A stretch of 34,174 nucleotides of DNA from an uncultured Fibrobacter sp. (GTDB lineage: Bacteria; Fibrobacterota; Fibrobacteria; Fibrobacterales; Fibrobacteraceae). The translations under genes and the position numbers were made by a program. The stretch lies in assembly GCA_937891805.1 (NCBI GenBank), contig CALATK010000261.1, positions 1 to 34,174 on the forward strand, read 5' to 3'. The notes beneath the pieces were generated by a model that did not search any database, was not told the DNA's origin, and was given only the letters and a program-made list of their open reading frames with translations. This document shows, piece after piece, positions 34,119 to 34,174 of this stretch; the stretch's first letter is position 1; every line of letters starts with the position of its first letter.

Positions 34119-34174
34119 AAGGGGGAAGTCTCCCCCTTGGTTGGGCCGTGCCCAACCTACCCCCTCGCCTAGGG
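34119..34174 (+). repeat. Dispersed intergenic repeat, copy C (runs to window edge)
   Basis: Hairpin AAGGGGGA-AGTC-TCCCCCTT (34119-34138), then GGTTGGGC-CGT-GCCCAACC (34139-34157), then CCCCCTCGCC. The first part matches the repeats at 779 and 21441. No gene is seen in 34048-34174. Confidence 0.5.

Overview
The window looks like a chromosomal stretch of a Fibrobacter-type bacterium (phylum Fibrobacterota). The evidence is a FISUMP (Fibrobacter succinogenes major paralogous) domain protein, a TIGR02147-family regulator paired with a lipoprotein, several secreted proteins with Ser-rich linkers, a secreted protein with a C-terminal type IX-like sorting domain, and TAnnTTTG promoter boxes as known from the FCB group. 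Species or strain cannot be named from the sequence.

Layout. 1-691 is the 3' end of carB. 693-4370 is a first accessory island: a leftward XRE repressor with three matching operators, a rightward gene of unknown function coupled to a FISUMP protein, and a leftward DUF3800 gene behind a very short structured RNA with its own promoter and terminator. It ends in a gene-poor stretch holding a short relic of carB. 4372-13291 is mostly core: a BASS-family transporter, vsr, polA, two paralogous Ser-rich lipoproteins, an alpha/beta-hydrolase/acyltransferase-3 pair, and a metallo-beta-lactamase-fold lipoprotein. 13294-14280 holds a small envelope protein and a UPF0175 antitoxin followed by the first 34 codons of a broken DUF3368 toxin. 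14381-17566 is ileS (long, type 2 form).

17578-21888 is a second accessory island: a VapBC pair, a two-gene AT-rich operon of unknown function (238-aa protein, then a zinc-ribbon/coiled-coil/two-TM protein), and, upstream of that operon, a chain of at least six hairpins ending in a large intrinsic terminator, which I read as a non-coding RNA of roughly 250 nt. The island ends in a decayed second copy of the ileS 5' half, in direct orientation with the intact ileS. 22020-26964 holds a LamG lipoprotein/TIGR02147 pair and a divergent large secreted putative metallopeptidase. 27122-34032 returns to core genes: a sugar-porter MFS protein, an outer-membrane barrel, ispD, monomeric isocitrate dehydrogenase, and an OLD-family ATPase/nuclease.

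The most interesting points are (1) the hairpin-chain RNA plus two-gene operon at 18527-21254, (2) the compact RNA/DUF3800 module at 2926-3711, (3) the fact that both islands lie between an intact housekeeping gene and a relic of that same gene (carB, ileS), and (4) at least six genes whose promoter box sits so close to the start codon that leaderless mRNAs are expected. No integrase, transposase, tRNA, rRNA or CRISPR array was seen.
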